Positions 16,914 through 26,755 are shown, numbered from the stretch's first letter. The stretch: 64,000 nt of DNA from Sulfurovum sp. (GCA_027049035.1 JALTVI010000026.1:1-64000), one strand, 5' to 3'. Notes: generated by a model from the sequence alone, not told the origin. Made by a program: numbers and translations.

Positions 16914-17720
16914 GTGACACATTTTGTCTGGAACGTCGACCCGATTCTGCTTCATCTTGGCCCCCTGCAGCTACGCTGGTACGGCCTGCTCTTTGTGGGC
17001 TCCTTTTTTCTGGGTCTGCTGCTGCTGCAATATATTTTCAAAAGAGAGGGCAAAGACCCCGCCCTGCTTGACACGTTTCTGATCTACATTATGGTCGGTG
17101 CCGTCGTCGGTGCGAGGCTGATGCACTGTTTTGCCTATGAGCCCTCTTTCTACCTCTCCCATCCACTGGAGATCTTCAAAGTCTGGAAAGGCGGTCTTGC
17201 AAGCCACGGCGGTCTGCTTGGCTCCATCCTCGCCATTTGGCTCTTTTGCAGAAAATACCGTTTCGATTTTATGTGGCTGCTCTCGCGTACCGCCATCGCA
17301 GGCACCATTACCGCTGCGTTCGTGCGTTTTGGCAACTTCTTCAACTCCGAAATCCTCGGCAAACCGACCGACCTGCCCTGGGCGGTCATCTTCGAACGTG
17401 TCGACATGCTCCCCCGCCACCCCGTACAGCTCTACGAAGCCTTCAGCTACCTCATCCTCTTTGCATTGATGATGCTGGTCTACCTCAAGACAAAACCCAA
17501 AACCGCCACACGGCTGCTGCCGGGCATCTTTCTGACCTACATGTTCACCGTGCGCTTTCTGCTCGAATACACCAAAACCAAACAGGCCGACTACACCTGG
17601 GACCTGCCCCTTACCACCGGCCAGGCCCTGAGTCTCCCGTTCATCCTCATAGGCATCCTCTGGCTCCTCTACGCCTGGAGACAGATACAAAAGAATTCTG
17701 GAGAGAGTAATGCATCCTAA
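16914..17720 (+). CDS. lgt: Prolipoprotein diacylglyceryl transferase
   Basis: 268 residues from GTG 16914 (GAGAGG upstream). Inner-membrane enzyme adding diacylglycerol to the lipobox Cys. About seven membrane helices; conserved ASHGGLLG and the catalytic/phosphatidylglycerol-binding signature RFGNFFNSE are intact, as are the essential Arg residues (VGARL, ...RFLLEY). Confidence 0.95.
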   Translation: MTHFVWNVDPILLHLGPLQLRWYGLLFVGSFFLGLLLLQYIFKREGKDPALLDTFLIYIMVGAVVGARLMHCFAYEPSFYLSHPLEIFKVWKGGLASHGGLLGSILAIWLFCRKYRFDFMWLLSRTAIAGTITAAFVRFGNFFNSEILGKPTDLPWAVIFERVDMLPRHPVQLYEAFSYLILFALMMLVYLKTKPKTATRLLPGIFLTYMFTVRFLLEYTKTKQADYTWDLPLTTGQALSLPFILIGILWLLYAWRQIQKNSGESNAS

Positions 17721-17736
17721 AAAGAAACCTCCCAAT

Positions 17737-17837
17737 AGAAGCGTTGCAAAGCAACACATACCACAACTCCTCAATCCTCAATCCTCAATCCTCAATCCTA
17801 ACGAGTACATTCAAGGGAGCCTTGAATGTACTCGTTA
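17737..17837. repeat. Composite repeat with 18-bp inverted repeat over the activase start
   Basis: Module GAAGCGTTGCAAAGCAACACATACC split over 17737-17760; four CAATCCT heptamers (17769-17798); perfect inverted repeat TAACGAGTACATTCAAGG / CCTTGAATGTACTCGTTA (17799-17816 and 17820-17837) whose right arm contains the ATG and first four codons of the next gene, with GGGAG in the loop. Confidence 0.92.
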
Positions 17838-20800
17838 GGCATCGATATTGGCTCCACCACCGTCAAATACGTCCTCTGCGACAAAGACTTCAACATTGTC
17901 GCCAAAGCCTACACCCCCCACGATACCAAACAGGCGCCCACCCTTCTGAAACTGCTTGAAACCCTTGCCCAAACCCACAAAGAGGCGTATGAACAGATCG
18001 AAAAGGTCTACATTACCGGCTCGGGAGCCAGCCGCATCGCCCCGACCCTCAATGCCCGATTCGTGCAGGAGGTCAACGCTGTCGTACTTGCCGTAGAGCA
18101 CCTTCACCCCGATGTGCGTTCCGTCATCGAACTGGGCGGCCAGGATGCGAAGATCATCCACTTCAAAGAGAGTGAGGATGGCCAAAAAACGGTACTGACC
18201 TCCATGAACGACAAGTGCGCCTCGGGTACCGGGGCGACGATCGAGAAGTGTACGATGAAGGTGGGCATGGAGCCCGATGAGGCGTCAAAACTCTCCTTCA
18301 GCGCCGAAAAACTGCACCACGTTGCCGCAAAGTGCGGTGTCTTTGCCGAAACCGACATCGTCAACCTCGTCAAAACCTCCGTGCCTGCCGATGAGATTAT
18401 GAACTCCCTGGCCGATGCCATCGTGATGCAGAACCTTACCGTACTCACCCGCGGCAATACGCTGATGCCAAAGGTGCTGCTGCTTGGCGGCCCCAATACC
18501 TACCTGCCCTTTCTGCAGGAGTGCTGGCGCATGCGCATTGCCCAGCTCTGGGATGAGCGCGGCATCCATTACGACAAAGAAAAGCTTGAAGAGCTCATCA
18601 TCGTGCCGGACAATGCCCAGTACTACGCAGCCCTTGGCGCAGTCATCTTCGGAGAGGGCGAAGCCAATCACGACAAACGCTTTGGCGGACTCATCGCACT
18701 CAAAACGCTGGTCGAAAGCGGCGGCGTTGCGCAAAACGATACCGTAGACACACCACTTGTGCAAAACGCAGAAGAGCTTGAAGCTTTCAAAAAGCGCTAT
18801 ACCATACCCCCTTTCACACCTCCCAAACTCACTTCCAAAACCGTCTGCTTCCTTGGTATCGACGGCGGGTCCACCTCCTCCAAAGCCGTGCTGGTCGATG
18901 AAAAAGGTGAATTGCTGCTCAAGGTCTACCAGCTCTCCAAAGGCAACCCCATCGCCGATACGGTCGAACTGCTGCAGAAGATCAAAGCGCAGGACCCCGA
19001 AAACCTTTACGACATCAAAGGGCTTGGCGTCACCGGCTACGCCGCTGATGTTTTGGAGGGGGCACTCAGGGCCGATGCGAACATCATCGAAACCATCGCC
19101 CATATGAAGAGTGCGCAGGCGGCCTTTGGCACAAGCGTCGATGTCATCTGCGACATCGGCGGTCAGGATATCAAGGTACTCTTCATGGAGAACGGGATGA
19201 TGAAGAACTTCCGCCTCTCCAACCAGTGCAGCGCTGGCAACGGCACGCTGCTGCAGAGTATGGCAAAGCAGTTCGGTGTCCCTGTTGAAAAATACGCTGA
19301 TGTCGCATTCAAAGCCAAACAGGCACCAAGATTCAACTACGGATGTGCCGTATTTCTCGACACCGACCGGGTCAACTTCCAAAAAGAGGGGTACACCAAA
19401 GAGGAGCTCTTTGCCGGTATCGCCAAAGTACTTCCCAAGAATGTCTGGCAGTATGTGGTGCAGGCTCCCAATCTTGCGATGCTGGGCAGCCACTTCGTCC
19501 TTCAGGGCGGTACGCAGTATAACCAGGCGGCCCTCAAAGCGCAGGTGGATTACATCCGCTCCCAGGTACCGGGTGCCACAGTAGATGTGCACCCCCACCC
19601 CGGTGAAGCCGGCGCTATCGGTGCGGCGCTCGAAGCGTTGCACACCGTCAACACACGCGGTTACGCCACCTTCGTAGGCCTGGAAGAGGCACTGCAGATG
19701 ACCTACACTTCACGCACCGATGAAGAGACGCGCTGCCGCTTCTGCTCCATCAACTGTTCGCGCACCTTCATCGATACAAAAACCCCATCGGGCAACACCG
19801 CCCGCTACATTGCAGGCTTCGCCTGTGAAGACGGCACGGTCGAATCGGTCGAGGCACTCAGAACGCTTCGCGAAGCACGAAAATCGCTGCAGGAGAGCGT
19901 TCCCAACCTCGTCAAAAAGGAGGCTGAAAAGCTCTTTGCACCCCTCTATACCCCTGATGAAAAGCCGACTTCCAAACAGCAAATCGAAGAGCAGCGTGTA
20001 CGTGTGACCCTTGGCGGCTGGGGACCCACTCTCCGCAGCAGGGCAAAACGGCCCTTTCAGGTCAGTTCAGCCGAAGATGCCGCCTACCGCAAATCGCTTA
20101 CCGTCGCCATCCCCAAAGTACTCAACATCTACTCTCTGGCACCCTTTATGCGTACCTACCTTGAAGCGCTGGGCATAGAGCGCCACAACATCCTCTTTTC
20201 GACCTTCTCGAACGAAGATATGTACCTCGAAGGTGCCAAATACGGCTCTGTCGACAGCTGCTACCCTGCCAAAGTGGCACAGTCTCATGTCTATCAGCTC
20301 CTCTTTGCCAAAAAGTACGCCAAAAAAGGCATCGACTACCTCTGGTTCCCTGCCGTTACCCATCTGCCCGGCTATGTGACACACTCGATGGGCCAGACCT
20401 CCTGCCCCATCGTCTCGGGTACCCCCAAGGTGGTCTACTCCGCCTTTACCAAAGAGCGCGACCTTTTTGCCGAAACAAACATCACTTTCGTAGATGAAGC
20501 GCTCGACTTCGACAACCGTGCACTGCTGAAAAAGCAGCTCTTCTATGTCTGGAGCAAACGGCTGCGCATCACCAAAGACGAGAGCGACTGGGCAGCCGAA
20601 GAGGGATGGAAAGCGCTGGCCAAGCAGGATGATCAGATAATGCAGGAGGGCAGAGCCATCCTCGATGCGGCAGAAGCAAACGGCGAAGTGGTCATTTTGA
20701 TGCTGGGACGCCCCTACCACTCCGACCCCGGCCTCAACCACGAAGTACTCGACGAATTCCAGTCTCTGGGCTTCAAAACCCTCTCGATGCGCGCCATCCC

Positions 20801-21218
20801 CAAAGCGCGCGACTACCTGATGCGCTTTTTCGGCAAAGAGGTCGAAGCGGGCACCATTGCCGATGTGTTCGACATCCGTGATGTCTGGAAAGAGAACTTC
20901 TCGACCAACTCCGCCCAAAAAGTGTGGGCTGCCAAATTCGCCGCACGCCACCCCAATGTCGCCGTACTCGACCTGAGTAGCTTCAAATGCGGCCACGACG
21001 CCCCCACCTACGCCATCATCGACAAAATTCTCGGCGCCTCCCGCACCCCGCACCTGACCCTGCACGACATCGACGCCAACAAACCCGGCGGCTCCATCAA
21101 GATCCGCGTCAAGACCTTCGCCTACACCCTCGAACAGTACGCGAAAGAGTTAAAAAGGAAAAGGGAAAAGTTAAATGTTGCCCAAGACAATATTACAATC
21201 ACAGAAGGAGCCTCCTAA
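17826..21218 (+). CDS. Large 2-hydroxyacyl-CoA dehydratase activase-like protein
   Basis: 1130 residues. Two ASKHA-type activase domains in tandem (SLGIDIGSTTVKYV from residue 3 with the cluster Cys in KCASGTGATIEKC; LGIDGGSTSSKAV from about 345 with NQCSAGNGTLLQ), then a cysteine motif RCRFCSINC (about 635) and a C-terminal DUF2229/HgdB-like region (about 720-1110). Activases of this family use ATP and a [4Fe-4S] cluster to fire low-potential electrons into a dehydratase or double-cubane partner. In many bacteria the activase pair, DUF2229 and HgdB parts form one chain of about 1400 residues; here the last part is the next gene. Substrate unknown. Starts within an 18-bp inverted repeat. Confidence 0.8.
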   Translation: MYSLGIDIGSTTVKYVLCDKDFNIVAKAYTPHDTKQAPTLLKLLETLAQTHKEAYEQIEKVYITGSGASRIAPTLNARFVQEVNAVVLAVEHLHPDVRSVIELGGQDAKIIHFKESEDGQKTVLTSMNDKCASGTGATIEKCTMKVGMEPDEASKLSFSAEKLHHVAAKCGVFAETDIVNLVKTSVPADEIMNSLADAIVMQNLTVLTRGNTLMPKVLLLGGPNTYLPFLQECWRMRIAQLWDERGIHYDKEKLEELIIVPDNAQYYAALGAVIFGEGEANHDKRFGGLIALKTLVESGGVAQNDTVDTPLVQNAEELEAFKKRYTIPPFTPPKLTSKTVCFLGIDGGSTSSKAVLVDEKGELLLKVYQLSKGNPIADTVELLQKIKAQDPENLYDIKGLGVTGYAADVLEGALRADANIIETIAHMKSAQAAFGTSVDVICDIGGQDIKVLFMENGMMKNFRLSNQCSAGNGTLLQSMAKQFGVPVEKYADVAFKAKQAPRFNYGCAVFLDTDRVNFQKEGYTKEELFAGIAKVLPKNVWQYVVQAPNLAMLGSHFVLQGGTQYNQAALKAQVDYIRSQVPGATVDVHPHPGEAGAIGAALEALHTVNTRGYATFVGLEEALQMTYTSRTDEETRCRFCSINCSRTFIDTKTPSGNTARYIAGFACEDGTVESVEALRTLREARKSLQESVPNLVKKEAEKLFAPLYTPDEKPTSKQQIEEQRVRVTLGGWGPTLRSRAKRPFQVSSAEDAAYRKSLTVAIPKVLNIYSLAPFMRTYLEALGIERHNILFSTFSNEDMYLEGAKYGSVDSCYPAKVAQSHVYQLLFAKKYAKKGIDYLWFPAVTHLPGYVTHSMGQTSCPIVSGTPKVVYSAFTKERDLFAETNITFVDEALDFDNRALLKKQLFYVWSKRLRITKDESDWAAEEGWKALAKQDDQIMQEGRAILDAAEANGEVVILMLGRPYHSDPGLNHEVLDEFQSLGFKTLSMRAIPKARDYLMRFFGKEVEAGTIADVFDIRDVWKENFSTNSAQKVWAAKFAARHPNVAVLDLSSFKCGHDAPTYAIIDKILGASRTPHLTLHDIDANKPGGSIKIRVKTFAYTLEQYAKELKRKREKLNVAQDNITITEGAS

Positions 21219-21242
21219 TGCACTCACGCACTCCCACAAATA

Positions 21243-21325
21243 AAGGCATTGCAAAGCAATGCATACCGCCCCTCCTACCCGCTACCCGCTACCCGCTACC
21301 CGCTGAAATCTCCAAAGGAGATTTC
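21243..21325. repeat. Composite repeat between the two dehydratase-like genes
   Basis: Module GGCATTGC-AAA-GCAATGCATACC (21244-21267), four TACCCGC heptamers (21276-21304), then hairpin GAAATCTCC-AAA-GGAGATTTC (21305-21325) holding the ribosome site of the next gene. The heptamer unit is unlike the others, so unit sequence varies by locus. Confidence 0.9.
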
Positions 21326-21327
21326 CA

Positions 21328-22839
21328 ATGAGCCTCTCCTGTACCAACCTCAAAACCCCCGACAACAACGGCGACCTACGTTTTCTCCACCACACACCCG
21401 ACCAGTGGCGCGAAGGCCCTGCAAACGCCATCGACTACGCCCCAAAAGAGGAGACCGTTTTTCTCTCCGGCGGCCTGACGCTGCTGCAGGACAAACTCAT
21501 CGAAGCGGCACTCAACAGTCTTGGCATCAATTTCACCGCGCTGCCAAACCCCGACTTCAAAGCCTTTCAGACAGGCAAGGCGTTCGGCAACCGCGGGCAG
21601 TGCAACCCCACCTACTTTACCGTGGGCAACCTGGTCAAGTATCTTCAGCAGCTGCGTGACGAAAAGGGGCTCTCCACAGAAGAGATTGTCAAAAAATATG
21701 TCTACATCACTGCCGGCGGCTGCGGGCCGTGCCGCTTCGGTATGTACATCACCGAGTACAAAAAGGCGCTTGCCGATGCCGGTTTCGAAGGCTTCAGGCT
21801 CACCGCCTTCGACCACGAAAAGGGAATCTTCCAGGGCGATGAGATAGAGGAGCAGCTGCTTGATTACACACCGACCTTCTTCGTCACCCTTGCAAAGGCG
21901 GTCGTCATCGGAGACATCATCAATATGCTTGGCTACAAGATGCGCCCCTACGAAGTAGAAAGAGGTACCACCGATGCGGCACTTGAAGCGTGCCGAACGA
22001 TCGTCTCGAACGCCTTTTTAGAACACAAAAGCCTTATAGGCGCGATGTGGCAGTGCAGAAAAGTGCTCTCCAAAGTCCAGCTCGACCGTCTTCAAGTCAA
22101 ACCCAAGGTGATGGTGATGGGGGAGTTCTGGGCAGCGATGACCGAAGGGGACGGCAACTACAACCTCTACCGCTTTCTGGAAGCCGAAGGGGCCGAGTGC
22201 ATTCCGCAGCTCATCATCAACCGTCTGATGCTCAGCCTCTGGGAGGCGGAGCAGGAGAACCTCAAACAGCAGCAGCTTCCCGGCAAAGATGCACCCGCCG
22301 TCGACTTCTCCAGTCTTAAAAGCCGTCTGCTCATCAAGGCGGGCAAGGCAGCGGTCAAAACCCACTTCACCCTCTATGCCAAAGCGATCGGCCTGCACGA
22401 CTACGATGTACCCGATATCGACAAACTGGCCAGTCTTGCAAAGGAGTACTATACCCTCGAGTGCAGCGGCGGCGAAGGGCATCTGGAGGTAGCGCACCTC
22501 ATCGAAGCGGTCAAAGACAACCTCGCCCACCTGGTCATCTCGGTCAAGCCTTTTGGATGCATGCCAAGCTCGGCTGTCAGCGACGGGGTACAGTCGCTGG
22601 TGACCGCCCGCTATCCGCAGGCGAACTTCTTAAGCATCGAAACTTCAGGAGAAGGCGCGGCAAACTTCTACAGCCGTGTGCAGATGGCACTCTTCAAGGC
22701 CAAACAGGCTGCCAAAGAGGAGTTTGAAGCAATTGAAAAAGAGATGCATATTCCCGAAAAGGTAAACAACTATCTCTACCAGCCTGTCAACGACAAAATC
22801 GGTACGGCAGCTACACTTGTGCAGAGTCTTTGCCTTTAA
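21328..22839 (+). CDS. HgdB-like (double-cubane/dehydratase family) subunit
   Basis: 503 residues. Likely partner of the upstream activase. Cysteines sit in family positions: RGQCNPTYFTVGNL, TAGGCGPCRFGMY and KPFGCMPSSAVSDGV, consistent with Fe-S cluster binding in an HgdB-like fold. The EGDGNYNLYRFLEAEGAE segment matches the substrate-side domain of these proteins. Two-gene operon with the activase, separated only by a composite repeat. No CoA-transferase or fermentation genes lie nearby, so the classical amino-acid fermentation role is unlikely. Confidence 0.75.
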   Translation: MSLSCTNLKTPDNNGDLRFLHHTPDQWREGPANAIDYAPKEETVFLSGGLTLLQDKLIEAALNSLGINFTALPNPDFKAFQTGKAFGNRGQCNPTYFTVGNLVKYLQQLRDEKGLSTEEIVKKYVYITAGGCGPCRFGMYITEYKKALADAGFEGFRLTAFDHEKGIFQGDEIEEQLLDYTPTFFVTLAKAVVIGDIINMLGYKMRPYEVERGTTDAALEACRTIVSNAFLEHKSLIGAMWQCRKVLSKVQLDRLQVKPKVMVMGEFWAAMTEGDGNYNLYRFLEAEGAECIPQLIINRLMLSLWEAEQENLKQQQLPGKDAPAVDFSSLKSRLLIKAGKAAVKTHFTLYAKAIGLHDYDVPDIDKLASLAKEYYTLECSGGEGHLEVAHLIEAVKDNLAHLVISVKPFGCMPSSAVSDGVQSLVTARYPQANFLSIETSGEGAANFYSRVQMALFKAKQAAKEEFEAIEKEMHIPEKVNNYLYQPVNDKIGTAATLVQSLCL

Positions 22840-22910
22840 AGCAGAGAAATAGTTCTTTTACTCTAAGTAAAAGATACTTATAATAGGGAAGCATATGAAA
22901 GGAGGAGCCT

Positions 22911-23843
22911 GTGTATCTATGCATATCGTTTTTTTTGCTCATGCTGCTCCTTCTATTTCTCTTTTATTACTACTACAAAACCTCCTTTGACCAACATCTG
23001 CGTACCTTTATTGAATTCAACAACGATATTACTGTCATTACAGATCGTATGTATATGCTGGCGATGAATCAGACCGGATTGCGTTTCTTTGGACAAAAAG
23101 ACATGAACGCCCTTCTTTCCAAGACTCGCTATTTAAGCAAACTGATCACGGAAGAGGTTGCAGAAGACAACCGATATATCACATCCAGAACATGGGTTAC
23201 CAAAGTAGACAAAAACCAGCCTATAAAAGTTACTATCTCACGTCCTACAGTCAAACAGACATTCATGATGCATGTAAGCAAAATCAACAGCCGGCGCTAT
23301 ATGGTTACCTTCCGTAATATATCAAAAACACTTGCCGAAAAGAATGTTATGACACAAATCGCTGAAAAAGATGAGCTGACCCAAATCTACAATCGTAAAA
23401 AATTCAATACTGCGCTTTCTCTGGCAATTCGGGAAGCAACAGTTTATGCCACCCCTTTCACCATCATCCTCTTTGACATCGATCATTTTAAATCAGTCAA
23501 TGATACCTATGGACACAATGTCGGAGACAAAGTCCTTATCCAAATGAGTGCACTGGTCAGGAACCTGTTGCGAGGAGACGATCTTTTCGCACGATGGGGA
23601 GGTGAAGAGTTCATTATTCTGTCACCCTCTACACGCGAAAATGATGCCTATGAGCTTGCCAACCGCCTGCGTCAGGAGATTGAACGCTTTCCGTTTGCTC
23701 ATGTGAAAAACATGACATGCAGTTTTGGCGTTGCCGAGTTCTCAGCAGGCGATACTGCTGCTGAACTGATCCAAAAAGCGGATAAAGCACTCTACAAGGC
23801 AAAAGTTTCAGGACGCAACAAGGTCAGTCTTGCCGATGATTAA
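22911..23843 (+). CDS. GGDEF diguanylate cyclase, membrane-bound
   Basis: 310 residues from GTG 22911 (AAAGGAGGAG upstream). One N-terminal membrane helix (2-21), a PAS-like region (about 40-145), a short coiled linker and a full GGDEF domain: DELTQIYNRKKF, FDIDHFKSVNDTYGH and the active RWGGEEF. An RxxD inhibitory site is not obvious. Makes cyclic di-GMP, presumably in response to a cytoplasmic PAS signal. Convergent with cmoM. Confidence 0.9.
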   Translation: MYLCISFFLLMLLLLFLFYYYYKTSFDQHLRTFIEFNNDITVITDRMYMLAMNQTGLRFFGQKDMNALLSKTRYLSKLITEEVAEDNRYITSRTWVTKVDKNQPIKVTISRPTVKQTFMMHVSKINSRRYMVTFRNISKTLAEKNVMTQIAEKDELTQIYNRKKFNTALSLAIREATVYATPFTIILFDIDHFKSVNDTYGHNVGDKVLIQMSALVRNLLRGDDLFARWGGEEFIILSPSTRENDAYELANRLRQEIERFPFAHVKNMTCSFGVAEFSAGDTAAELIQKADKALYKAKVSGRNKVSLADD

Positions 23844-24613
23844 CGCTTCTGTGCCAGAATGTGGATGTAGCGCCCCATATTCCTGAAGGTCGGCTTGCGG
23901 CAGTAACGGTACTCCACCTCCATCAGCTCTTCAAGGTCGGTACTCTCCAGCGCCTCTTTGCCCATATAGTCGTGAAAGACACGGATACCCGTCTGCACTT
24001 CGATTGTAAAACCATTCTCTTCCAGCCATGCAACGAGTGTCTCTGGCGCTTGCGGATGGGGTGGTGTCAGGCGTTTGCCTCTCCCGTACCAACGGTTTTG
24101 CAAAATGGTCCCAAGCCTCCAGTTTCCCTGCATCACGTTACGGTAGATGAGTGAGTGCTGATTGAAAAAAAGAAGCGAGAGGTGGCCGCCGGGCCTGACA
24201 CGATCTGCAACCACTGCCAGTGTCTCCAGCGGCTTTGCCGTCCACTCGATGACAGCGTGGTAGAGCACCAGATCCTGCGGCGGCAGTGTGGCGGCGACCT
24301 CCTGTGCGGGTGCTTTGTGAAATACTGCTGCACATCCTGCTTCATTGAAGTGCTCCTGCGCCTTTTCCAGCATCTTGAAAGAGATGTCGTTACAGGTAAG
24401 TGTGTGCCCTGCTTTGGCAAACCAGAGCGCCATCTGCCCCAGACCGCATCCGGCATCCCACACATTGAGCCTCGGCCCATCGTGCAGGTTCTGCAGATCC
24501 TCCTTGAGTAGCTTCAGCCGCCACTCACCCTTGAAGGAGCCGTAGATGGACTTTTCGAACTTTTCGACAAAACCGTCGAAGTTGTAGTCATATTTTCCGC
24601 GCTCTTTTGCCAC
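23840..24613 (-). CDS. cmoM: tRNA 5-carboxymethoxyuridine methyltransferase
   Basis: 257 residues from GTG 24613, overlapping the modC stop. SAM-dependent methyltransferase with motif I VWDAGCGLGQMALWFA. The N-terminal FVEKFEKSIYGSFKGEWRLKLL and the FFNQHSLIYRNVMQGNW segment match CmoM (SmtA), which methylates cmo5U34 of tRNA. Its place at the end of the molybdate operon looks incidental. Confidence 0.75.
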   Translation of the reverse strand: MAKERGKYDYNFDGFVEKFEKSIYGSFKGEWRLKLLKEDLQNLHDGPRLNVWDAGCGLGQMALWFAKAGHTLTCNDISFKMLEKAQEHFNEAGCAAVFHKAPAQEVAATLPPQDLVLYHAVIEWTAKPLETLAVVADRVRPGGHLSLLFFNQHSLIYRNVMQGNWRLGTILQNRWYGRGKRLTPPHPQAPETLVAWLEENGFTIEVQTGIRVFHDYMGKEALESTDLEELMEVEYRYCRKPTFRNMGRYIHILAQKR

Positions 24614-25278
24614 TATGCTTCTCCGTAAAGTCTGTCAAGCATTGAAAGGTGATACTCTTTCATATTGCCCTCTTCAATAAACCAGAGCCGTGTCGCCAGC
24701 GCCTTGGCTTCACTCACATCGTGGCTGATCATCAGTGTTGTCATCCCGAAACGCTCATGAAGCATTTTGATCTGGGTACTCAGTTTACGGCGCATACGCG
24801 GATCGAGCGCAGAGAGGGGCTCATCCATCAGCAGCAATTTCGGGCGGCGCATCAGCGCCCGTGCCAATGCCACACGCTGCTTCTGCCCGCCGCTGAGTGT
24901 CGTGACATTGCGTGCGGCGATCTTTTCTATCTCCATCATCTCCAGCAGTTCGTCGGCAAGCTTTTCATCAGGGTTGACAAAGAGCAGATTCTCCTTGACA
25001 CTCATATTGTCAAAGAGTGCATAGTCCTGAAAGACAAAGCCGACGTTTCGCTGCTGGACAGGCAGCGCTTTTTTCTCTCCAAGCCATACGACATCGTCAC
25101 AGACAATGCGCCCCTCTGCCTTCTCAAGGCCGGCAAGGATGCGCAAAAAGGTACTCTTCCCCGCCCCGCTCTCTCCCATAATGACAATGAAATCTCCTTT
25201 GTCAACTTCTACATTGACAGAGAGTGTCATCTTTCCGCTACTGCCGTGCAGTGCTTTTTCTACCGCTATCTTCAGCAT
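24613..25278 (-). CDS. modC: Molybdate ABC transporter ATPase
   Basis: 221 residues from ATG 25278, just after the modB stop. Walker A GESGAGKST, signature LSGGQKQRVALARAL, Walker B LLLMDEPLSALD and switch SHDVSEA. It lacks the C-terminal Mop/TOBE domain of long ModC proteins; regulatory molybdate sensing is left to ModE. Fourth Mod gene of the operon modE-porin-modA-modB-modC. Confidence 0.88.
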   Translation of the reverse strand: MLKIAVEKALHGSSGKMTLSVNVEVDKGDFIVIMGESGAGKSTFLRILAGLEKAEGRIVCDDVVWLGEKKALPVQQRNVGFVFQDYALFDNMSVKENLLFVNPDEKLADELLEMMEIEKIAARNVTTLSGGQKQRVALARALMRRPKLLLMDEPLSALDPRMRRKLSTQIKMLHERFGMTTLMISHDVSEAKALATRLWFIEEGNMKEYHLSMLDRLYGEA

Positions 25279-25279
25279 C

Positions 25280-25972
25280 CTACACCATCCCCACACGCAT
25301 CTTCTGTCGGTGGTTGAAGAAATAGACCCCAAGCAGCACCGTAAAGCTGAATGCCAACAGTACCCCCGCATAGATGTTCGCCTGGGCGTAATCCATCTCT
25401 TCAACCAGATCGTAAATAGCCACCGACGCTACCCGTGTCTCGTGCGGAATGTTTCCTCCCACCATCAGTACGACACCAAACTCCCCTACCGTATGGGCAA
25501 AGGTGACAATGACTGCGGTAAGCAGCGAGGGCTTGACATTGGGAAGTGCTACCCTCCAGAGTGTGGTACGGGTATTTTTCCCTGCCAGATAGCTTGCCTC
25601 GATCATATGCGGGTTGAGCGACTCAAAACCGCTCTGCAGCGGCTGTACCATAAATGGGAAGGAGTAGAAACAGCTGGCCACCACAAGACCGGTAAAACTG
25701 AATGCCAGTTTGATACCCAACGTCTCTTCAAAAAAGTGCCCAAGGGGTGAATTGTGTGAAAGCAGCAGCAGCATATAAAACCCGAGCACCGATGGAGGCA
25801 GTACGATAGGCAGTGCCGTAACCGCTTCAAGCACAGGCTTGAAACGCGAGCGGCTCTGGGAGAGGTACCAGGCAAAGGGGAGTGCCACAAAAAAGAGGAT
25901 AGATGCCGTCAGCCCCGCAAGTTTGAACGAGAGCAGAAACGGTGCCCACTCTATCTGCTCCCAAAATGCCAT
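25280..25972 (-). CDS. modB: Molybdate ABC transporter permease
   Basis: 230 residues, five to six membrane helices. The coupling EAA-type loop is in [26 protein letters not shown], and [14 protein letters not shown] is typical ModB. One-base gap to modC; RBS GGAGCAAGG before the ATG. Confidence 0.9.
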   Translation of the reverse strand: MAFWEQIEWAPFLLSFKLAGLTASILFFVALPFAWYLSQSRSRFKPVLEAVTALPIVLPPSVLGFYMLLLLSHNSPLGHFFEETLGIKLAFSFTGLVVASCFYSFPFMVQPLQSGFESLNPHMIEASYLAGKNTRTTLWRVALPNVKPSLLTAVIVTFAHTVGEFGVVLMVGGNIPHETRVASVAIYDLVEEMDYAQANIYAGVLLAFSFTVLLGVYFFNHRQKMRVGMV

Positions 25973-25981
25973 ACCTTGCTC

Positions 25982-26752
25982 CTACTTTTCACTCTTGGGT
26001 ACGCTGAAACCGTACCGTTTCATGATCTGCTGTGCCTTTGGTGTCTGGAAAAAGTCGTAAAAGGCTTTGGCAAGCGGGTTCTTTGCACCGTACTTCGTAA
26101 TACCGTAGCCCTGTCTAAGCGGCTCGTGCAGGCTGTCGTCAATCAGGTAGTAGGCAGCATGCTTGCTCTTGGCTACCGTAGGGGCGAGCACCAGTGACAG
26201 CGCGATGATCCCCACATCGGCCGCCTTTATCTTGATGAAGTTCGCCGTCTGGGAGATATTCTCTCCCAGCACGATTTTTGGCTTGAGCGTTTCATAGAGA
26301 TGCTTGCTCTCCAGTGCCTGCTTGGCCTTTTCGCCATAAGGGGCGTGTGTAGGATTGGCAATGGCAACCTTCTCCACCCAGGGTGCGGTCAGGTTTGCAA
26401 AACCTTTTGACGCATCGAATTCATTGCGCATACTCCAGATCACCAGCCGTCCGATGGCATAGAGTTTCGGCTCCGTTACGATGTCGTCGTTTTTGTAAAG
26501 TGCCTCGACATACTCCATATTTGCAGAGAAGTAGAGGTCGTAGGGTGCACCGTTTGCCACCTGCACCTTTCCTTTGCCGGACGAACCGTAAATCATTCGG
26601 ATGTTGTCGTTTGGATGTGTTTTCAAAAAGTCCGCCCTGATCGTATCGAGTGCGAACTTCAGGTCGCTTGCGGCAAAAATGGTTAATTCTCCCGACTGCA
26701 GCACACTCCAAACCAATGCCATAACGATCACTGTTCTTTTCAACATCTTCAC
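25982..26752 (-). CDS. modA: Molybdate-binding periplasmic protein
   Basis: 256 residues with a signal peptide (about 1-24). The type II binding fold shows the ModA runs LTIFAASDLKFALD, IYGSSGKGKVQVANGAPYDLYFSA and ADVGIIALSLV; oxyanion ligands are likely Ser in AASD and GSSGK. AAGGAGTGAAG precedes the ATG. Captures molybdate or tungstate in the periplasm. Confidence 0.9.
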   Translation of the reverse strand: MKMLKRTVIVMALVWSVLQSGELTIFAASDLKFALDTIRADFLKTHPNDNIRMIYGSSGKGKVQVANGAPYDLYFSANMEYVEALYKNDDIVTEPKLYAIGRLVIWSMRNEFDASKGFANLTAPWVEKVAIANPTHAPYGEKAKQALESKHLYETLKPKIVLGENISQTANFIKIKAADVGIIALSLVLAPTVAKSKHAAYYLIDDSLHEPLRQGYGITKYGAKNPLAKAFYDFFQTPKAQQIMKRYGFSVPKSEK

Positions 26753-26755
26753 TCC

